From a virus, in IMG/VR virus record IMGVR_UViG_3300032291_001261, positions 1 through 25,704 of that record: DNA of 25,704 nucleotides; one strand, given 5' to 3'. Position numbers and translations under genes: made by a program. Shown piece after piece: positions 13,703-21,771 of this stretch (position 1 is its first letter; every line of letters begins with the position of its first letter). A model generated the notes under the pieces. That model did no database searches. It saw only the letters and a list, made by a program, of their open reading frames with translations, and was not told where the DNA came from.

Positions 13703-14735
13703 ATTTCTCTAAAATATCTAGATACTTTTGTTTTAAGTTTTCTGCAGCAAAGTTATTCATAGCAATTTCAAAAGCCTGTTTCTTTTGTTCAATCTTAGAT
13801 TTTTGTTTCATATAATCATCCACAATTGTTGCAAGATTTTTAGGGTCTGCGTTATGTACATCAAGCACTGCTCTAGTTCTAAGTATACCAATCTTGTTAG
13901 ACTTTGCTAGCCACTCTTGGGGAAGAATCTTGTTGTTTGGAGATATGTCTGTCATAAATACTGGAAGCCCAGACATAAGCGCTTCGTTCATAGGCAGGCA
14001 TAGTCCAGCATATCTTCTTGGCAATATCATTGCATCAAAGCCATCATACATATTCTCACGGCTTTCTGAATCTGTATTGTCTATTACTAATCTTGGATCA
14101 TCGCACTTTATATCTAGCGGTGTCTGCGTTCTGATTACAACCTGAAAGTCTTCTTCCGCATACTTAAGCATATCTACTACAGAATTTGTACCATTTCTAT
14201 CTTCAGAAGCAGCCTTTCCTCCAATGTGCAGTATTCGATTGTGATTTTTAGAAAGGTTGTTATCTCTTACTTTATCAAACAGTGTATGGTCTGTTGGCGG
14301 CGGTAGATAGGTAACATTAGTTTTACTACCAAATAACTCAGTCATATGATCAAAATTCCATAGACTAGGCCCAAGAAATACATCTGGTAAAGCAAAATCA
14401 GATCTATTTAAATGATCTAAGTACTCATAGTTATATTGCAATACAGTCTTAACTCCAACACGCCTAGCAAGGTCTATAAACTGATTACTATAAAATGTTT
14501 CACAGGTTAATACAACATCTAATCCACGAAGAAAAGATGTTATGTCTCCATTTCTAGGAAATCCTCTAACTGGCTGTATATCATATCCGTTATACCATTC
14601 TGGATGTTGCTTATTCTTATTAAAAGATGTTGAATTAATAAGCATAATCTTTGTTGGATTAAGCATGTTTACAAGTTCTCTTGTCTGGTTGCCAAGGCCA
14701 CTATTATCTGATCTTGCAATAATTCCTAATCTCAT
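13701..14735 (-). CDS. GT4-type glycosyltransferase (GT-B fold)
   Basis: 344 residues. Seen: N-terminal GNQTRELVNML and DVVLTCETFY, and a C-terminal nucleotide-sugar domain with HIGGKAASEDRNGTNSVVDM, LPRRYAGLCLPMNEALMSGL and PVFMTDISPN (the E-x7-E-like signature of GT4 donors is LCLPMNEALMSG). No membrane or signal segment. Acts on a sugar acceptor in the cytoplasm. Coupled to the upstream gene by ATGA (14732-14735). Donor and acceptor not deduced. It is the last gene of the leftward glycan cluster. Confidence 0.85.
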   Translation of the reverse strand: MRLGIIARSDNSGLGNQTRELVNMLNPTKIMLINSTSFNKNKQHPEWYNGYDIQPVRGFPRNGDITSFLRGLDVVLTCETFYSNQFIDLARRVGVKTVLQYNYEYLDHLNRSDFALPDVFLGPSLWNFDHMTELFGSKTNVTYLPPPTDHTLFDKVRDNNLSKNHNRILHIGGKAASEDRNGTNSVVDMLKYAEEDFQVVIRTQTPLDIKCDDPRLVIDNTDSESRENMYDGFDAMILPRRYAGLCLPMNEALMSGLPVFMTDISPNNKILPQEWLAKSNKIGILRTRAVLDVHNADPKNLATIVDDYMKQKSKIEQKKQAFEIAMNNFAAENLKQKYLDILEK

Positions 14736-15463
14736 TCTTTATATCCCCAAGCATCATCATCTGTTGTAAATTTTCTACCACCTTCACGTCCATCTAAATG
14801 ATAGGAACGTTTAATGTCACCCTCTGGATGATATATCCAAAGTTTATGTTTGATCCAGCCATCATCTTGAACAACTCCATGAAACTTATCTTCAATAAAA
14901 GTTTTTTCATCTGAAACTCGCAACACTTCCTCACGATAATAATCAACACGAGATAAGTGTGGTCTTTGACTCCATTGAATTGTTTTTAAAAAGTTTCCCT
15001 TTTTCTTAAGCATTAGGTGGCTATGGTCTGGAGGAATTGATGCTTCAAAGTGAAATCTAATTGTATTTGCTTTACCAAACTCCAACATATCTAAGCATTC
15101 ATCCCAATGAATATGTCTGTCACCAGTAATTGGAGCATCGCCTTCAACATAAAGCATTATAGGTGTTTTAATTAAGTCTATTGTTTTTTTCATCATTGTT
15201 GTTTGATGGCTATGCTCATCAAATATTATTGGTAGAACATTTTTCCATTCATGCAAACATTTCCATAAAACACGACTTTTAAATTCATCATAGTCTGTTT
15301 TTCTATTAAGTCTTTCTTCACGAAGACCATCTACTTGTAAGATTATTTCGCTTTCTGGAAGTTGCATTCTTATTTGTCTAATTGTTTCATCAAGTATTCC
15401 TGTATCAGGATGGCTTGGTAGCACAGAAGTTACAACAATAACAGTCACATCATTTTTATTCAT
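14732..15463 (-). CDS. GT2-like glycosyltransferase (GT-A fold)
   Basis: 243 residues. Seen: VTVIVVTSVLPSHPDTGILD, then ESEIILQVDGL, and KTPIMLYVEGDAPITGDRHI with an acidic EGD motif in the place of the usual DxD metal site, followed by WDECLDMLEFGKAN. C-terminal part rich in His and Trp. GT-A assignment is good; the sugar is unknown. Starts in the same short overlap pattern as its neighbours. Confidence 0.7.
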   Translation of the reverse strand: MNKNDVTVIVVTSVLPSHPDTGILDETIRQIRMQLPESEIILQVDGLREERLNRKTDYDEFKSRVLWKCLHEWKNVLPIIFDEHSHQTTMMKKTIDLIKTPIMLYVEGDAPITGDRHIHWDECLDMLEFGKANTIRFHFEASIPPDHSHLMLKKKGNFLKTIQWSQRPHLSRVDYYREEVLRVSDEKTFIEDKFHGVVQDDGWIKHKLWIYHPEGDIKRSYHLDGREGGRKFTTDDDAWGYKE

Positions 15464-16304
15464 TAACTTGCTCCATAATCTTTATACCTAGATCTCTTTT
15501 ATATTTAATCCACCAAGCAACCATCCTGTGCATATTTTGTGGATAATCCTCCAATAGTCTTGGAACTAAGTTATTCAGTTCAGACCAATCAGAAACATAT
15601 GCAGTTGGCGGCTCATATCCAAAAACATCTTTATAAAACTCTAGATACACACCCTTTGAGTTTATCATATCTCCAATTGGTAGGCAAAGCATTTCAATTG
15701 CCTCAAAGAATCTAAATGTATCTAAAGTTGCAGCACCAGCAGGGGCAGGAGCGATCTTAGCACTGGATAGGGCCTTGTAGTAGTCTTTAGGCTCTCCGCC
15801 CTGTGCAAAGCCTGCTGTGAGGGTAAAAAGGGCATTTGGCAGGGTAGGTAGAACCTTTGCTACCTGTTGTCTTCTTTCATGTGTTATTTGACCACTAAAA
15901 TATACATCATAGTTTTTTAATGGATAGTCTGGAAGTAAATTCTTTAAATGTTGGGGTACGCCAATTGGGAGTTTATTTAACTTACTATGCTTAGCATATG
16001 GATACTGAACCCATATTTCAGCATTAGGGTGTTTAATTTTAGTTATATCAAATCTACCTTCTTCGTCACCATTAATAAATAAAACAAGTCTTGATACGTT
16101 TTGTATTTCTTGATTAATATATTCTTCATGTCTAATGTTTTGAGGTCCAGGAACAACAACAATGGCTCTTTCTTCTTGTGGCAAAGAAGTTACCTTAACT
16201 TGCTCTATCTTATATTTAGTAAATATTTCTTTTAACAATCCATAGTCCCACTTGTCAGCAGCACAATCGTTTTCGCTAAAAGATAAAAGATATGCTTTAA
16301 TCAT
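15456..16304 (-). CDS. Exostosin-like glycosyltransferase (GT47 type)
   Basis: 282 residues from the ATG at 16304, which overlaps the upstream stop (ATGA, 16301-16304) and has GGAAAG upstream; a GTG at 16319 would add five residues and is less likely. Seen: NYDVYFSGQITHERRQQ, SSAKIAPAPAGAATLDTFRF and FEAIEMLCLPIG: the exostosin C-terminal donor-site pattern (FCLxPxG...S.R..EA...GC.PV) in a bacterial form. Known: the family joins sugars in heparan-like and bacterial polysaccharides. Confidence 0.75.
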   Translation of the reverse strand: MIKAYLLSFSENDCAADKWDYGLLKEIFTKYKIEQVKVTSLPQEERAIVVVPGPQNIRHEEYINQEIQNVSRLVLFINGDEEGRFDITKIKHPNAEIWVQYPYAKHSKLNKLPIGVPQHLKNLLPDYPLKNYDVYFSGQITHERRQQVAKVLPTLPNALFTLTAGFAQGGEPKDYYKALSSAKIAPAPAGAATLDTFRFFEAIEMLCLPIGDMINSKGVYLEFYKDVFGYEPPTAYVSDWSELNNLVPRLLEDYPQNMHRMVAWWIKYKRDLGIKIMEQVNE

Positions 16305-16888
16305 TTTATAACTTTCCACAAGTTTTCTTCAACTAATAGTTTTTCTATAAGGTTTTCATCTATCTGTGAATCATATTCTTTTATTGCGTTTAGTTTTTCT
16401 TTTGTAAATTTTGTTGAAATTTTTTCTAGGCTATATTTTGATTTAAACTTATTTAATCTTTCTTCATAAAGTTGTGGGTATAGAACTCTATAAGGAAGTT
16501 CTGAATAAAAAAAATATTCTTTTACAAAATTATCCATAACACTAAATATAGTATCTGATAATAAGATATGGTCTGGATGATGGATTCCTAGTGGGATATA
16601 AATATGATCAAAATCTTTAATGATACTTATAACCCAATTAGTCAATACATTCTTGTCTTGCTTACCATAAACATCATCTAGCAAATCATTGTTAATTACT
16701 TTTGCATTAACAACTGCACAGGCCTTGTCATGTTCTTGCCTTAATAGTGTATGCTTCTTGTATCCAACATCGTCTGTAGGCACACCAGAAAATGCAGAGG
16801 CTATAGTAATTCTTTCGTTATCAAGAATATAATCACCTAAAGAAAATATAGCATCATCTGTATGTGGACTAAAAATTAAATTACTCAT
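16301..16888 (-). CDS. PIG-L family N-acetylglucosamine deacetylase
   Basis: 195 residues from the ATG at 16888 (MSNLIFSPHTDDAIFSLG), which puts the catalytic motif at the N-terminus as in the family; an upstream ATG at 16939 would run into the preceding gene. Seen: FSPHTDDA (PHxDD) and HHPDH, the zinc and acid-base residues. Known: PIG-L enzymes remove acetyl from GlcNAc-linked substrates such as GlcNAc-Ins (MshB) or glycan GlcNAc. Inferred: it unmasks an amine on the glycan made by this cluster. Confidence 0.85.
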   Translation of the reverse strand: MSNLIFSPHTDDAIFSLGDYILDNERITIASAFSGVPTDDVGYKKHTLLRQEHDKACAVVNAKVINNDLLDDVYGKQDKNVLTNWVISIIKDFDHIYIPLGIHHPDHILLSDTIFSVMDNFVKEYFFYSELPYRVLYPQLYEERLNKFKSKYSLEKISTKFTKEKLNAIKEYDSQIDENLIEKLLVEENLWKVIK

Positions 16889-17588
16889 AAAATAAATGAA
16901 CCTCGTGTTGGTAGTCAAGAAGTGTTTCTTTATATCCAAGTTCTTTGATCCAATGTCTTACCTCAGATAGATACTCGCCAAACTGATGAAACATAAATTC
17001 TGGGTGTCCAGATAACCAAATCTTTGGCTTATACTCTTTAAGTACGCCTTCTGCTCCTTTAAGAACTTTCCACTCACTACCCTCTACGTCAATAGATATT
17101 GCAGTTGGTGCCTCCAGTTTATGTTCATACACAAGGCTATCTATTGTTATCTGACCATAACTATCTCCTTCAAGGTACAACTCTTTAAATCCATGTGCCT
17201 TGTTTAGATTTTCATCTGATACTGGTGGAAAACCATTACGATATATTTCTGTTTTATTATTGTTTATGTTAGATGCAAATGCTGCTATTGTTGCTATAGG
17301 TGGTTCAAGTTTATTTGCGGACCAAAGTATTGGATAGTGTGACCATACTTGCGGGTTTGGCTCAAACAAAACTACTCTTGCCCCCCACAACTGGCATAAA
17401 GCAGGGAACTCCCCCTCTTCTGCTCCTACATAATAAACAACATCATCTTTGCCAATATTATCAGACATAGACTTGGTTCGGATCTTCTCCCAACCTTCTG
17501 GCTCATACCATTCTGGTCTATCTGCACGATGTTGTGGCAGAACTATCTTAAACTCTCCATTAATAACTACTTCAACCATCTCTGTCAT
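16881..17588 (-). CDS. FkbM-family methyltransferase
   Basis: 235 residues, start coupled by ATGA at 17585-17588. Seen: SAM-fold strands DDVVYYVGAEEGEFPALCQL (a degraded glycine loop, GAEEGEF instead of GAxxG), VVLFEPNPQVW, ITIDSLV and AISIDVEGSEWKVLKGAEGV, the FkbM hallmark. Known: FkbM enzymes O-methylate sugars or polyketides. Inferred: caps a sugar hydroxyl in the phage glycan. The missing classic glycine-rich loop is modest and does not rule out activity. Confidence 0.87.
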   Translation of the reverse strand: MTEMVEVVINGEFKIVLPQHRADRPEWYEPEGWEKIRTKSMSDNIGKDDVVYYVGAEEGEFPALCQLWGARVVLFEPNPQVWSHYPILWSANKLEPPIATIAAFASNINNNKTEIYRNGFPPVSDENLNKAHGFKELYLEGDSYGQITIDSLVYEHKLEAPTAISIDVEGSEWKVLKGAEGVLKEYKPKIWLSGHPEFMFHQFGEYLSEVRHWIKELGYKETLLDYQHEVHLFYE

Positions 17589-18514
17589 TGGTTATCCATA
17601 TAAAAATTAACTATTTCTTTCATGCTATCTTTCATATTACGTTGTGGCTTCCATCCAGTTTTTTCTTGCAAAAGAGAGGAGTTCATGAATTGTTTTTTAA
17701 TTTCAAATCCATCGCTTTCAATAATTTCATGTCTAACATTTTGTCCAATTGAATCTTGTATAATGTTAAATACTTCTAAAGTAGAATATCTTTCTCCAGA
17801 AGAAATGTTAAATGAAGGTATGTTGTTAATGTGTTCTCCATAAGACAAGATCTTATCGTATGCTAAAACAACATCCTCAACATTAATGTATTCTCTAATG
17901 TCTCTGCCACCATTTCTGATAGTAAACAATGTGCCATCTTTGTGAGCCTTTACAACTCCAGGAACTAGTCTTTGTATGTTGTTATCTCCAGGCCCATAAA
18001 TATTACAAGCACGGGTAGTTACTACAGGCATATCATATGTGTTTCTGTATGAGTTACAGATGATATCGGTAATAGATTTAGATGCATCATATGGATATAT
18101 ACCATTAAGAATATGATCCTCAAAGTACTCATCCTTAGTTAGTTCACCGTAGGCTTTATCACTAGAGGCAACTATGGTTGATTTGCATTCTTTATATTCT
18201 CTCAAGGATTCAAGAACATTTAAAGTTCCCACCAAGTTGGTGTAAAAAGTATTATATGGGTATTTGATTGAGTCATATGCTTGAGTTTGTGCTGCAAGAT
18301 GAATGAAGTAGTCTGGTCTTGACTTTTCTATAAAGAAATCAATATCTGTTTTGTTGTTGATACTTCCATATACTTTGTTAACCTTGTCTGATAACTGCGT
18401 TCTACTGTGCTCATCTTTTAATAAAACAAAAACGTCCCATCCAAGAGACAAATAATAGTTTGACAGGTGTGATCCTAGTAGTCCAGTTGCTCCAGTAATT
18501 GCTATGCTTTTCAT
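17585..18514 (-). CDS. NAD-dependent nucleotide-sugar dehydratase/epimerase (extended SDR)
   Basis: 309 residues. Seen: nucleotide-binding GATGLLGSH (7-15), HLAAQTQ, SSDKAYG, the catalytic YDASK (YxxxK) and RACNIYGPGDNN: the pattern of CDP-glucose or GDP-mannose 4,6-dehydratases. Known: such enzymes open deoxysugar pathways. Inferred: makes the activated sugar for the transferases around it. It uses NAD(P)+ and so links to the NAD-salvage gene at 10207. Confidence 0.88.
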   Translation of the reverse strand: MKSIAITGATGLLGSHLSNYYLSLGWDVFVLLKDEHSRTQLSDKVNKVYGSINNKTDIDFFIEKSRPDYFIHLAAQTQAYDSIKYPYNTFYTNLVGTLNVLESLREYKECKSTIVASSDKAYGELTKDEYFEDHILNGIYPYDASKSITDIICNSYRNTYDMPVVTTRACNIYGPGDNNIQRLVPGVVKAHKDGTLFTIRNGGRDIREYINVEDVVLAYDKILSYGEHINNIPSFNISSGERYSTLEVFNIIQDSIGQNVRHEIIESDGFEIKKQFMNSSLLQEKTGWKPQRNMKDSMKEIVNFYMDNQ

Positions 18515-18526
18515 TTCATGAGTATC

Positions 18527-19192
18527 CTATTCTTCGTATCTAACTTTTTTAATAAAACTAACATGGTTCTTGTCATCTTCTTTTGGGCAGTATTTAAAAT
18601 CTACATCTGGTAAGTTAAATGGAGTTGGATAGAGTTTCTCAACACTGTACCCACCTCCAGGATATTGACCCCACTTGTTATAAAAATATTGATGCAATAA
18701 ATTATCATTTGACTTTACTCCACCCAGTTTAATACTATGACCCATAATGGTATCTGAAACATCAAATAAAATTTTTTCCCATTTAACATTAGGAATTGCT
18801 TTTGTAATTCTAATACTATAATCTAGGTCATCATATCCATATGGTGTAAAGTTTTCATCCCAACCGCCAACAGTATCAATAACATCTTTTCTAAAAGCCA
18901 TTAAATGCCAACCATAAAGTTGGTAGCCTTCTACAATTTGAGCGTCAGTTTTTTCTAAATGTTCAATAATATCCAATCCACCCTTATCACCAAACCTTAT
19001 TGCTGCACTCATAATGATAAGCCAATCAGCATTATCTTCGTAAAGTTTTTTGATGCCAAGGTTATGACTAGCCATTATGCCTATATTATTAACTGTATTA
19101 TCAATCTCTAAAATATTTTTTAATTTGCAATTAGACATAAACTCATCACGAAACTTTTGCACACGAAATGGAAGACAGACTACATATTTCAT
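18527..19192 (-). CDS. GT2-like glycosyltransferase
   Basis: 221 residues. Seen: a short N-terminal GT-A part (NNIGIMASHNLGIKKL, ADWLIIMSAAIRFGDKGG in place of a clear DxD), QLYGWHLMAFRKDVIDTVGGW and WDENFTPYGYDDLDYSIRI, the acceptor-loop signature of GT2. Missing the usual N-terminal AxVxVxxYN strand, so the enzyme is short or divergent. Start codon overlaps the upstream stop (TAATG). Confidence 0.75.
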   Translation of the reverse strand: MKYVVCLPFRVQKFRDEFMSNCKLKNILEIDNTVNNIGIMASHNLGIKKLYEDNADWLIIMSAAIRFGDKGGLDIIEHLEKTDAQIVEGYQLYGWHLMAFRKDVIDTVGGWDENFTPYGYDDLDYSIRITKAIPNVKWEKILFDVSDTIMGHSIKLGGVKSNDNLLHQYFYNKWGQYPGGGYSVEKLYPTPFNLPDVDFKYCPKEDDKNHVSFIKKVRYEE

Positions 19193-20148
19193 TAAAGTCC
19201 TAACTCATTCATTATTGCTGTCCATCTATTTAAATAAGTATGCTCTGTTTTTGTTCTTTTGTGTCCAGCCATTCGAATCTTTTCACGTTCTACATCATCT
19301 TCTAAATACTTATCTATTTTATTTGACAGATCTTCAAAGTTTCCATGTTCATAAAACACAATTTCTTTTTCATCTTCAAAGTATTCTTCAAGACCCTTGA
19401 TGCGAGGGTAGATAGTAAAACCACCACGACCAGTACTTTCAAACAGTCTGTCACTTGTATAGTATGGATAGTTAAAGCCAATATTCAAACTATCTCCAAT
19501 TGCTATTTTAGTTTTTGCATACACCTTGTTTAATTCTTGACCACGAACAGTTCCAGTATCTCCATCTCCACCAACGTGAAGAAATCTTTTGCCATATGTT
19601 TTCTTTAAATATTCTATTAACTGTGGCCTGTATGGATATTCGTGATGATATCTTTTGCTTCCAACAAAAATAATATCGTGCTCAAAAGATTCTTTATTGT
19701 AGTCTTCATGAATATAACATTCTTTATCATATACCCCCGCAGGAATAAAGTGTCCTTTTACCTCTGTGTTTTCATTAAACCAATCTGCCATTAATTTATC
19801 TACTGTAAAGAAATGTCCAATTGTTTTATAAAAGTTATCCTTGCTTAGATCCTGTTGTCTGTCTAGGCCAAACCATAAATCAAGGTGATATGTCATTGTT
19901 GGAACACCAGCCTTTTTTAATCTGGCCAATACTGAATCCATTGTCATCTTTCCAGTAGTTTTCCAACCATGCGTGTGCACCCATATAAAAAGGTCGCTGT
20001 TTAATGCATGGTGTAGGATTACTTCTGTTCTTGCTACACGCTCTTGCAACTTTTCAACGGTATGACCAAGAGCCTCTAAAGACTTAGCATGATGATTCTC
20101 ACTACTATACTCTACTTCAAAATTACCCAAGAAAACTATACGTGCCAA
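19192..20148 (-). CDS. GT-B glycosyltransferase (CgeB-like)
   Basis: 318 residues, TTG start with AAAGGGG upstream. Seen: FLGNFEVEYSSENHHAKSLE, PTMTYHLDLWFGLDR, HDIIFVGSKRYHHEY, AIGDSLNIGFNYPYYTSDRL, TSDRLFESTGRGGFTIYPRI: the CgeB-like (spore maturation-type, Glyco_trans_1_2) pattern. First gene of the glycan run after the tRNA array, with a TATAAT just upstream. Confidence 0.8.
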   Translation of the reverse strand: MARIVFLGNFEVEYSSENHHAKSLEALGHTVEKLQERVARTEVILHHALNSDLFIWVHTHGWKTTGKMTMDSVLARLKKAGVPTMTYHLDLWFGLDRQQDLSKDNFYKTIGHFFTVDKLMADWFNENTEVKGHFIPAGVYDKECYIHEDYNKESFEHDIIFVGSKRYHHEYPYRPQLIEYLKKTYGKRFLHVGGDGDTGTVRGQELNKVYAKTKIAIGDSLNIGFNYPYYTSDRLFESTGRGGFTIYPRIKGLEEYFEDEKEIVFYEHGNFEDLSNKIDKYLEDDVEREKIRMAGHKRTKTEHTYLNRWTAIMNELGL

Positions 20149-20170
20149 GATTACCCCTTTGTTTTAATCT

Positions 20171-20176
20171 ATTATA
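20171..20176 (-). promoter_or_regulatory. Candidate -10 element before the glycan cluster
   Basis: TATAAT on the minus strand at 20171-20176, starting 1 base beyond the 3' end of tRNA-Arg. No convincing -35 (the position falls in the tRNA T-arm). It would start a transcript near 20164, 15 bases ahead of the TTG start, with AAAGGGG between. Confidence 0.4.
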
Positions 20177-20177
20177 G

Positions 20178-20249
20178 CATCCCTGGCAGGGATCGAACCT
20201 GCGACCTACACCTTAGAAGGGTGTCACTCTTCCGCTGAGTTACAGAGAT
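20178..20249 (-). tRNA. tRNA-Arg (anticodon TCT)
   Basis: 72 nt. Acceptor ATCTCTG/CAGGGAT (one T-G pair), anticodon stem ACACC/GGTGT with loop CTTCTAA (anticodon TCT, codon AGA), T-arm GCAGG-TTCGATC-CCTGC, discriminator G, no encoded CCA. AGA is a common Arg codon in this AT-rich phage. Its 5' ten bases overlap the end of the endonuclease VII gene. Confidence 0.92.
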
Positions 20250-20596
20250 AAATATTTAATTGCTCTTTGAAGTCTTTCAATGTTATCTTGAAAAACACCA
20301 AGTCCACGGTTACAGTTGTGACAAATATGTCCCCTAAACCTATCTGTATCATGATCATGATCAACTACCCAAATACTAGCATTTCCTCCAGTACCCTTTA
20401 ATTCATCTTCATTCTTTAAACATATTGGGCAAAGATAATCATTAACAGGATAACCAAACTCTTTTTTTAATTCTTCTCTACGCTTTGCTAATTTTTTTGC
20501 ACACTGCTTACACTCAGGTCTTAAATATTTACCACCAGAAGATGGTGAAAACTCTGAGTTGTTTAAATCAAGTTTACACTTGCTGCATGTTTTCAT
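20240..20596 (-). CDS. Endonuclease VII-like HNH (homing-type) nuclease
   Basis: 118 residues. Seen: two zinc-binding Cys pairs (CSKCK and CPIC, with CKQC) and the HNH core VVDHDHDTDRFRGHICHNCN then RGLGVFQDN, the T4 gp49-like recombination endonuclease VII signature. Known: enzymes of this family resolve branched DNA or act as homing nucleases. The ATG sits 2 nt after the tRNA-Gly 3' end with no ribosome site, and the TAA stop is inside tRNA-Arg (bases 8-10 of that tRNA). Inferred: a mobile gene inserted into a tRNA array. Confidence 0.9.
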   Translation of the reverse strand: MKTCSKCKLDLNNSEFSPSSGGKYLRPECKQCAKKLAKRREELKKEFGYPVNDYLCPICLKNEDELKGTGGNASIWVVDHDHDTDRFRGHICHNCNRGLGVFQDNIERLQRAIKYLSL

Positions 20597-20598
20597 TG

Positions 20599-20669
20599 AG
20601 GAGATAGCGAGAATCGAACTCGCACATTAACCTTGGCAAGGTTACGCACTACCACTATGCAATATCTCC
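20599..20669 (-). tRNA. tRNA-Gly (anticodon GCC)
   Basis: 71 nt. Acceptor GGAGATA/TATCTCC, anticodon stem TAACC/GGTTA with loop TTGCCAA (anticodon GCC, codons GGC/GGT), T-arm GCGAG-TTCGATT-CTCGC, discriminator T, no encoded CCA. The endonuclease VII ATG follows 2 bases after it. Confidence 0.92.
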
Positions 20670-20672
20670 GTG

Positions 20673-20745
20673 CTGGTCTGGTAGGACTCGAACCTACGAC
20701 TTGGAAATTAACAGTTTCCCACTCTGCCAACTGAGTTACAGACCA
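20673..20745 (-). tRNA. tRNA-Asn (anticodon GTT)
   Basis: 73 nt. Acceptor TGGTCTG/CAGACCA, anticodon stem GGAAA/TTTCC with loop CTGTTAA (anticodon GTT), T-arm GTAGG-TTCGAGT-CCTAC, discriminator G, no encoded CCA. Confidence 0.93.
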
Positions 20746-20749
20746 ATTG

Positions 20750-20823
20750 TAGGGCAACTAGGACTTGAACCTAGGATAGCCGAATTATGAGTTCGGTGCC
20801 TTAACCAACTTGGCTATTGCCCC
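20750..20823 (-). tRNA. tRNA with CAT anticodon (Met, or Ile if lysidine-modified)
   Basis: 74 nt. Acceptor GGGGCAA/TTGCCCT (first pair G-T), anticodon stem CCGAA/TTCGG with loop CTCATAA (anticodon CAT), T-arm CTAGG-TTCAAGT-CCTAG, discriminator A. Elongator Met is the default reading; CAT also occurs in tRNA-Ile2, and the sequence alone does not settle it. Confidence 0.88.
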
Positions 20824-20831
20824 AAGTGTCT

Positions 20832-21599
20832 TTAAGACACACCATCTTTTTCTTTAGTCGGTTCTTTGTCAACTAAACCACGTCCTGGCTTTCTGATCTT
20901 TCCATCAGCAATACCACTCCAATAAATATTGTAGTAGTTCTTATCAAATGAGAATTTTTTCATGTGTGGAACAACTGCACCAGTGTGTGCATACAACTGA
21001 ATACCAGCCTTCTTTACATAACGGCAGAAAGCAACATCTTCACTAACAAACTTAGCACCAGGGTTTTGCTTCTCTCCAAAAACGGAATAGCCTTCAGCAG
21101 CCTGTCTTACTGGTTCAATAATAGATCTATGCATAAGCATTAAGCCAAAGCCAGCAACATCTACTGGAATAACTTTGTTCTCTGGAAGTGGGTGAACAAT
21201 CTGTGTTTGAAATTCATCGCCTGTTTCCATGTACAAAGAAGGAACTGGCTCCATCAATGTCTGTTCGTTTTGGCTGGAAACAAAGTATGTACCTGTAACG
21301 ATTGGCTTTGTTTTCTTGTCTGCAACTTCCCACAACATCTTCACAATTTCATGGTTTATAACAATGTCTGAGTCTACCCAGAGCAACCATTCACTCTTTG
21401 ACACGTCTGCCCAGAAATCAAACAAAGACTGTCTTTGTCGTGCAATTTGATTACCATTTACACGAATAGTATTATCAATATTAATTTTATGCTTTGGTGC
21501 TTCAATTATTGTATTAGCAATACCGCTTGCAAAGCGACCTTCAACAATACCACCATCACACCAACCTAGTGTGATTGTTTCTTTAACGCTGTGTGGCAT
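20832..21599 (-). CDS. GT2-type glycosyltransferase
   Basis: 255 residues from the ATG at 21599, preferred over 21653 because GGGGTGGG sits just upstream of it and the promoter overlaps the longer version. Seen: ITLGWCDGGIVEGRF, ARQRQSLFDFWADVSKSEWL, LLWVDSDIVINHEIV with the DxD metal motif (DSD), FVSEDVAFCRYVKKAG and FSFDKNYYN. GT-A fold of unknown donor. It leads the tRNA-bearing transcript; tRNA-Met begins 8 bases after its stop. Confidence 0.83.
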   Translation of the reverse strand: MPHSVKETITLGWCDGGIVEGRFASGIANTIIEAPKHKINIDNTIRVNGNQIARQRQSLFDFWADVSKSEWLLWVDSDIVINHEIVKMLWEVADKKTKPIVTGTYFVSSQNEQTLMEPVPSLYMETGDEFQTQIVHPLPENKVIPVDVAGFGLMLMHRSIIEPVRQAAEGYSVFGEKQNPGAKFVSEDVAFCRYVKKAGIQLYAHTGAVVPHMKKFSFDKNYYNIYWSGIADGKIRKPGRGLVDKEPTKEKDGVS

Positions 21600-21624
21600 T
21601 TGCCCACCCCTTTTCTCTATATTA

Positions 21625-21653
21625 ATTGTACTACAACTGTCCATATAAGTCAA
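21625..21653 (-). promoter_or_regulatory. Strong promoter for the GT2 gene and tRNA array
   Basis: TTGACT (-35, 21648-21653), 17 bp spacer, TACAAT (-10, 21625-21630), leftward. Start near 21618 gives a leader of about 19 nt carrying GGGGTGGG. It probably drives GT2, four tRNAs and endonuclease VII. Confidence 0.8.
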
Positions 21654-21667
21654 GTGAGCAGTTTATG

Positions 21668-21716
21668 TAGCGACATGCTCAGGTCGTCGCCTATGTTTAT
21701 ACTGCAGGCGGTGCAG
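21668..21716 (-). ncRNA. Structured non-coding segment between two promoters (candidate small RNA)
   Basis: The gap 21654-21748 holds no gene. It contains a hairpin CTGCA-loop-TGCAG (21702-21716) and a second stem GCGAC/GTCGC (21670-21674 with 21686-21690, extendable). The first loop can also pair with the GGCG/CGCC strand of the second stem, so a kissing or pseudoknot fold is possible. The leftward promoter at 21743-21771 would transcribe it. No known RNA family recognised. Confidence 0.4.
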
Positions 21717-21742
21717 ATCTATCAATAAAGACTAGAAAAACC

Positions 21743-21771
21743 ATTATATCACTTTTCATGATTACCTACAA
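21743..21771 (-). promoter_or_regulatory. Leftward promoter reading into the non-coding gap
   Basis: TTGTAG (21766-21771), 17 bp, TGA-TATAAT (-10 at 21743-21748), overlapping the end of the GT25 gene. Expected start about 21736, with no gene for 137 bases, so its product may be a non-coding leader or RNA. Confidence 0.6.

Noticed and set aside
15538-15546. Isolated DnaA box (leftward TTATCCACA)
   Set aside because: Inside the exostosin-like gene and single; one copy in 25 kb of AT-rich DNA can occur by chance.
16889-16939. N-terminal extension of the PIG-L gene to 16939
   Set aside because: It would lie within the FkbM gene; the ATG at 16888 places the PHxDD motif where the family has it.
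18515-18526. GATACT 6 nt before the dehydratase ATG, fitting the leaderless spacing
   Set aside because: No -35, a short gap between co-directional genes, and an upstream AGGA; more likely ordinary coupled translation.
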